Positions 60,375 through 64,000 of a stretch of DNA of 64,000 nucleotides are shown here, one piece after another. The DNA comes from Pseudomonas sp. TMP9. Its GTDB lineage: Bacteria; Pseudomonadota; Gammaproteobacteria; Pseudomonadales; Pseudomonadaceae. The notes below the pieces were generated by a model that saw only the letters and a list, made by a program, of their open reading frames with translations, did no database searches and was not told where the DNA came from. Within the stretch, counting starts at the first letter, position 1. Each line of letters opens with the position of its first letter. The position numbers and the translations under genes are program-made. The stretch is from positions 3,142,001 through 3,206,000 of the forward strand of contig NZ_CP149803.1 in the NCBI RefSeq assembly GCF_037943105.1, given 5' to 3'.

Positions 60375-60383
60375 GAGACTATA
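60357..60383 (-). promoter_or_regulatory. Candidate sigma-28 (FliA) promoter for motAB
   Basis: On the - strand, TATA, 15 bases, CCCGATAA, against the flagellar consensus TAAA-N15-GCCGATAA: two mismatches and exact spacing. The -10 is about 55 bases before the motA ATG. Confidence 0.45.
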
Positions 60384-60420
60384 GCCAGTTAAGGTCAAAA
60401 GCCAGCTTGTCTCAACCCGC

Positions 60421-61935
60421 ATGCAAAAGCCCATTCCCTATCCGCGTACCCTGAGTGCCTGGCTCAAGCAGCTAGACAACCAGCTATTGCCTGCCTCACT
60501 CGACAGCCTGCAAAAGCTGCGGCACGCCCTGGCGGACAGCAATCGCTCGATGCGCGAGCTGGCAGAGTTGATGCGAGGTTGCCCAGCCCTTGCTCTTAGC
60601 GTGCTGCGTGAAGCCAATCACAAGAGCAGTGGCCTCAGCGAACAAACCGAAAACCTCGAAGCCGCCATCAGCCGCATCGGCATCAAACGCACTGAAGCGC
60701 TGCTCAACCGCATGCCTGCCCTGCCCGAGCAAGAACTGCCTGAGGCACTGCGACAAATCCAACTGATCAGCCAGCATGCCAGCCACCAAGCCAATGGCCT
60801 GTTCGGAGGTCGCTTAGCCCGTTTGTGGCAGGAAGTGCACTGGGGCAGCCAACTATTCCTAGCACCGATCTGGGCCCTGCTCGCGGCCCATCCTGAGCTG
60901 TTCGAGGCATGGGAGCAGCGGGTATTGGTCAAGGGTGAAGCGGCAGCCAAGGTCGAGCGCGAGTTATTGGGCGTGCCGTTGTTGACACTGTGTCTAGCCC
61001 TCAGCGAGCAGTGGCGGTTGCCTGAGTGGGTAACTCAGGGCTATCGCCTGCTGGTCAATGATCGGCGCCTGCTGGTCAAAGCGCTGCACATTGCTCGCGA
61101 CAATGAACATCCGCTGCACCAGCAACAATACTTGGACGCCGACACTGAGCTGCGGCGCTGGTTGACCCAGCCAGCCAACACGATTTTGCTGGCAAACGGC
61201 TTAGCGATTACCGCGCACTACGCCTGGAACAGCCGGCATAGCCTGCGCTGGCAGCGCCTGATCGGTTTATTCCTGCAACTGCCACTCGATCAGGTGCAGC
61301 AGTTACTGCACCAGAACGCTGTTAACAGTGCCCGCCAACAGCCAGACAGCAGCCTCTGGCACCCCGCCGAAGCTTTGATCTGGCCATGGCAGGCGCGGCA
61401 CCTGAAAACCGCAGTGGAGCCGCCGAAGGCCCCTGTCGTCAGCGAGTGGCGCCAGCAATGCGCGCACTTACTGGCACAACCCAGTGCCTTCACCAACGTG
61501 CTGCAACTCACCGCCTGCGCCAACCAAGCCATCCAGGCCTGTGGCATGCAGCGTGTGCTGATCTTACTGGCGGACCGCAACCACACGCGCCTGGTCACCC
61601 AACAATACAGTGGCCTGGATAAAGCAGCCGCCAGCCTCAGTCTCGACCCACAGCAAAGCCAGGTGCTGCGTCGCCTGCTCAGTGCGCCAGCGCAGCTCAG
61701 GTTAAGCCCAGCCAATATGGCGCAGTTTTCAGCCCTGTTGCCCGGCGCGCTTAAGAGCCTGTTCCCCAGTGAACACCTGATGATTCGCTCAATTGCCAGC
61801 AACAACCGTGTAGTCATGCTGATTTTCACCGACCAAGGCGGCATGGCTCTGAGCGATGCCGGCGTGCAGGGCTTTGGCAAAACCGTGCAATGCATTGAGC
61901 GCGCGCTGGCCAGCTTTGCTAACCGCGCGCGCTAG
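60421..61935 (+). CDS. HDOD-domain protein
   Basis: A 504-residue protein whose N-terminal half matches the HDOD fold (LDSLQKLRHALADSNRSMRELAELMRGCPALALSVLREANHKS, then AISRIGIKRTEALLNRMP); the HD metal residues are absent, as in HDOD. The C-terminal 170 residues have a GAF-like pattern (CGMQRVLILLADRNHTRLVTQQYSG ... VVMLIFTDQGG). HDOD proteins are signal-transduction scaffolds. It lies divergent from motA and upstream of rhdA, as in other pseudomonads. Function is unknown. Confidence 0.78.
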   Translation: MQKPIPYPRTLSAWLKQLDNQLLPASLDSLQKLRHALADSNRSMRELAELMRGCPALALSVLREANHKSSGLSEQTENLEAAISRIGIKRTEALLNRMPALPEQELPEALRQIQLISQHASHQANGLFGGRLARLWQEVHWGSQLFLAPIWALLAAHPELFEAWEQRVLVKGEAAAKVERELLGVPLLTLCLALSEQWRLPEWVTQGYRLLVNDRRLLVKALHIARDNEHPLHQQQYLDADTELRRWLTQPANTILLANGLAITAHYAWNSRHSLRWQRLIGLFLQLPLDQVQQLLHQNAVNSARQQPDSSLWHPAEALIWPWQARHLKTAVEPPKAPVVSEWRQQCAHLLAQPSAFTNVLQLTACANQAIQACGMQRVLILLADRNHTRLVTQQYSGLDKAAASLSLDPQQSQVLRRLLSAPAQLRLSPANMAQFSALLPGALKSLFPSEHLMIRSIASNNRVVMLIFTDQGGMALSDAGVQGFGKTVQCIERALASFANRAR

Positions 61936-61980
61936 GCTTTCCGCTACAATCGGCGCTCACCCAATCAACAGAGACGCGGC

Positions 61981-62796
61981 ATGAGCGCTTTCGCTGAGTT
62001 GCCCTTACTGATCGAGCCTGCCCAGCTGGCCAGTCGCCTGCAAGCACCTGAGCTGATTTTGCTCGATTTGACCAGCCAAGCACGCTACAGCGCTGGGCAT
62101 ATCCCCGGCGCGCATTTTGTCGACCCCAAGCGCACCCAGCTGGGCCTGCCACCCGCACCCGGGCTGTTGCCGAGCCTTGAACAACTGGAGCAGCTGTTTA
62201 GCGATCTTGGGCACCACCCAAACGCTGTTTATGTGGTGTATGACGATGAAGGTGGCGGCTGGGCCGGACGGTTTATTTGGCTGCTGGATGTGATCGGCCA
62301 TCGGCACTATCACTACCTTGATGGCGGCGTCCTGGCTTGGCAGGCGGAAAACCGTGAGCTGAGCACCGCCGTGCCCTCTGCCAGTTCGCAAGCCGTGCAC
62401 TTAAGTATTGATGCCGCGCCCACCGCTACTCGCGAGTACCTGCAAAGCCGTCTTGGCGCAGCCGACCTCGCCATCTGGGATGCGCGCTCGCCGAGCGAAT
62501 ACAGCGGCGAGAAGGCCTTGGCGCAAAAAGCCGGGCATATTCCCGGCGCGATCAATTTTGAGTGGACGGTCGGCATGGACCCAGCGCGCGCCTTACGCAT
62601 CCGCCAAGACCTGCAGGCGCAGCTGAATACACTCGGCATCAGCGCCGACAAGGAAATCATTACCCACTGCCAGACCCACCACCGCTCCGGCTTCACCTAC
62701 TTGGCCGCCAAGATCCTTGGCTATCCAAGGGTCAAAGCTTACGCCGGCTCTTGGGGCGAGTGGGGCAACCACCCAGATACCCCGGTTGAGCGCTAA
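61981..62796 (+). CDS. rhdA: Rhodanese (thiosulfate sulfurtransferase)
   Basis: Transfers sulfane sulfur from thiosulfate to thiol acceptors or cyanide. The 271 residues are two rhodanese domains; the N-terminal one is inactive and the C-terminal one has the active loop CQTHHRSG with catalytic Cys230, exactly the residue number known in Azotobacter vinelandii RhdA. DARSPSEYSGEKAL and GHIPGA are family text. It starts 45 bases after the HDOD gene and is followed by psd. Confidence 0.95.
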   Translation: MSAFAELPLLIEPAQLASRLQAPELILLDLTSQARYSAGHIPGAHFVDPKRTQLGLPPAPGLLPSLEQLEQLFSDLGHHPNAVYVVYDDEGGGWAGRFIWLLDVIGHRHYHYLDGGVLAWQAENRELSTAVPSASSQAVHLSIDAAPTATREYLQSRLGAADLAIWDARSPSEYSGEKALAQKAGHIPGAINFEWTVGMDPARALRIRQDLQAQLNTLGISADKEIITHCQTHHRSGFTYLAAKILGYPRVKAYAGSWGEWGNHPDTPVER

Positions 62797-62833
62797 GCGC
62801 TCGCCAGACCACTCATTACGTTAAGGAATGCCC

Positions 62834-63694
62834 ATGAAAGACCGCCTGTTTATCCTCAGCCAATACCTGTTGCCGCATCACCTGCTCTCCCGTTTGATCG
62901 GCTGCGCTGCCGAGTGCCGCGCTGGCTGGTTTAAAAACCGCCTGATCGGTTGGTTCGCCAAGCAATATGGCGTCAACATGAGCGAGGCCCAGACTGAAGA
63001 CCTCAGCGCCTTTGCCCACTTCAATGATTTCTTCACCCGCGCCCTCAAAGCCGATGTCCGCCCGCTCAACAGCTCACCGGGTGCAGTACTTTGCCCGGCT
63101 GACGGCGCAGTCAGCCAGCTCGGCAAAATCGAACAAGGCCGGATCTTTCAAGCCAAAGGTCACAGCTTCAGCACGATTGAACTGCTAGGCGGCGACAGCC
63201 AGCGCGCTGCTGCTTTTATGGGCGGTGATTTCGCAACCATTTACCTGTCGCCCAAGGATTACCACCGCGTGCACATGCCGCTGGCTGGCACCCTGACAGA
63301 GATGGTCTATGTGCCGGGCCGGCTCTTCTCCGTCAACCAAACCACTGCGCAGAATGTGCCGGAATTGTTTGCCCGCAATGAACGCGTGGTCTGCCTGTTT
63401 GATACTGAACGTGGACCGATGGCCGTGGTACTGGTTGGCGCGATGATCGTGGCATCGATTGAGACCGTTTGGGCCGGTTTGGTAACGCCACCCAAGCGGC
63501 AACTAAAAACCTTTAAGTATGATGAAGCAGCACGCGCGCCCATCCATCTCGAAAAAGGGGCCGAGCTCGGTCGCTTCAAGCTGGGCTCAACAGCCATCGT
63601 ACTGTTTGGCCCGGAGCAAGTGCAGTGGGACGAAGAGTTCGCTGCTAACAGTCCGGTACAGATGGGCCAACGCCTCGCCTCACCACGCAGCTAA
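62834..63694 (+). CDS. psd: Phosphatidylserine decarboxylase
   Basis: Pyruvoyl-dependent inner-membrane enzyme that makes phosphatidylethanolamine. The 286-residue proenzyme has the self-cleavage motif LGST with Ser252 becoming the pyruvoyl group, and [25 protein letters not shown] and [14 protein letters not shown] 62834 is chosen because TAAGGA lies six bases upstream; the ATG two codons earlier overlaps that site. A GC hairpin follows the gene. Confidence 0.96.
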   Translation: MKDRLFILSQYLLPHHLLSRLIGCAAECRAGWFKNRLIGWFAKQYGVNMSEAQTEDLSAFAHFNDFFTRALKADVRPLNSSPGAVLCPADGAVSQLGKIEQGRIFQAKGHSFSTIELLGGDSQRAAAFMGGDFATIYLSPKDYHRVHMPLAGTLTEMVYVPGRLFSVNQTTAQNVPELFARNERVVCLFDTERGPMAVVLVGAMIVASIETVWAGLVTPPKRQLKTFKYDEAARAPIHLEKGAELGRFKLGSTAIVLFGPEQVQWDEEFAANSPVQMGQRLASPRS

Positions 63695-63705
63695 ACGGCC
63701 AATTG

Positions 63706-63733
63706 GGCACTGCCACGTCACACGGGCAGTGCC
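63706..63733 (+). terminator. GC hairpin after psd
   Basis: GGCACTGCC, a 10-base loop, GGCAGTGCC, 11 bases after the psd stop. There is no T tract, so it may stabilise the 3' end or act only as a weak terminator. Confidence 0.45.
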
Positions 63734-63924
63734 GACCTAACTGAGCAACTTGAACCTGACTCACGAAAACCAGTCACAACAATGACTTCCAGCTGTTAAG
63801 CCCAGTGCGCCAGCGTAGCCATGCAGCCAAGGTCTGGGCTGCGAGGCACGCGAGATGCTGCTAGAGTCGAAACATATTGCCGAGACTCATTTGCCTTACC
63901 TGTGTGCTGGAGTATTCGATTTAG

Positions 63925-64000
63925 ATGGATAAACAGAGTTCTCACTTGCTGCTGCGTGTCTCAACGCCGGACAAGCAAAGCCTGTCATTCTGCGAAGCCA
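63925..64000 (+). CDS. Start of a conserved pseudomonad protein (3' truncated)
   Basis: ATG 63925 opens MDKQSSHLLLRVSTPDKQ followed by SLSFCEA and runs off the right edge of the window. The beginning resembles the gene that lies between psd and fimX in P. aeruginosa (PA4958), a hypothetical protein; this link rests on gene order and remembered text. Only 25 codons are visible, and the ribosome-binding site is weak, so function cannot be assigned. Confidence 0.5.
   Translation, partial: MDKQSSHLLLRVSTPDKQSLSFCEA

Overview
The window is chromosomal DNA from a Pseudomonas-type gammaproteobacterium. It shows the gene order dusB-fis-purH-purD-retS, then urtABCDE-ureDAB-ureC, then the rnr-purA-hisZ-hflCK-hflX-hfq-miaA-mutL-amiB and orn-rsgA-motBA-rhdA-psd blocks. 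This is the same relative order as the PA4851-PA4958 part of P. aeruginosa PAO1, recalled from memory with no search run. There are differences: an allophanate hydrolase/GntR pair, a chemoreceptor between tRNA-Leu and purA, and no recognisable DUF2065 gene beside hisZ. A classical Pseudomonas REP and two other palindromic repeat families also fit the genus.

Layout. 1-4.96 kb: end of a DUF3426-type gene, dusB-fis, purH and purD. 5.07-8.5 kb: the hybrid sensor RetS and a MarC-type membrane protein. 8.5-21.3 kb: a nitrogen/urea region on the + strand. It starts with a sigma-54-type promoter before allophanate hydrolase and a GntR regulator, continues with the urea ABC transporter urtABCDE, and ends with urease genes ureD, ureA, a GNAT acetyltransferase, ureB and ureC. 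Palindromic repeats sit in almost every sizeable gap of this region. 21.3-28.3 kb: a more accessory stretch with an orphan solute-binding protein, an oxaloacetate decarboxylase-like enzyme, an orphan GspF-like protein, three membrane proteins (VC0807, YqaA and YbhN types) and a short Hsp70 (YegD type). 28.4-36.7 kb, - strand: ygiQ, alr, dnaB, the rpsF-rpsR-membrane protein-rplI operon, and rlmB. 36.7-44.2 kb: rnr, a + strand tRNA-Leu(CAG), a chemoreceptor, purA and hisZ. 44.5-54.6 kb, - strand: one long gene train (nnr, tsaE, amiB, mutL, miaA, hfq, hflX, hflK, hflC). 54.7-64 kb: queG, orn, a membrane-anchored methyltransferase, rsgA, motA-motB, an HDOD protein, rhdA, psd and the start of another gene.

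How the genes fit together. The urea region couples high-affinity uptake (UrtABCDE) to hydrolysis (urease). Allophanate hydrolase is a second, nitrogen-controlled ammonia source, but its usual partner urea carboxylase is not in the window, and neither are the urease accessory genes ureE, ureF and ureG. The housekeeping blocks serve purine synthesis, ribosome assembly and RNA turnover, mismatch repair, cell-wall hydrolysis and Hfq-dependent regulation.

No insertion sequence, prophage, CRISPR array or obvious new defence or biosynthetic system was found. The best leads are regulatory: the sigma-54 promoter with an inverted repeat at the predicted start site, palindromic repeats punctuating the urea operons, a structured rpsF leader with a terminator-like hairpin, an operator-like palindrome before the oxaloacetate decarboxylase gene, small frames overlapping hisZ, and an orphan GspF. 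All names rest on reading motifs and gene order by eye.
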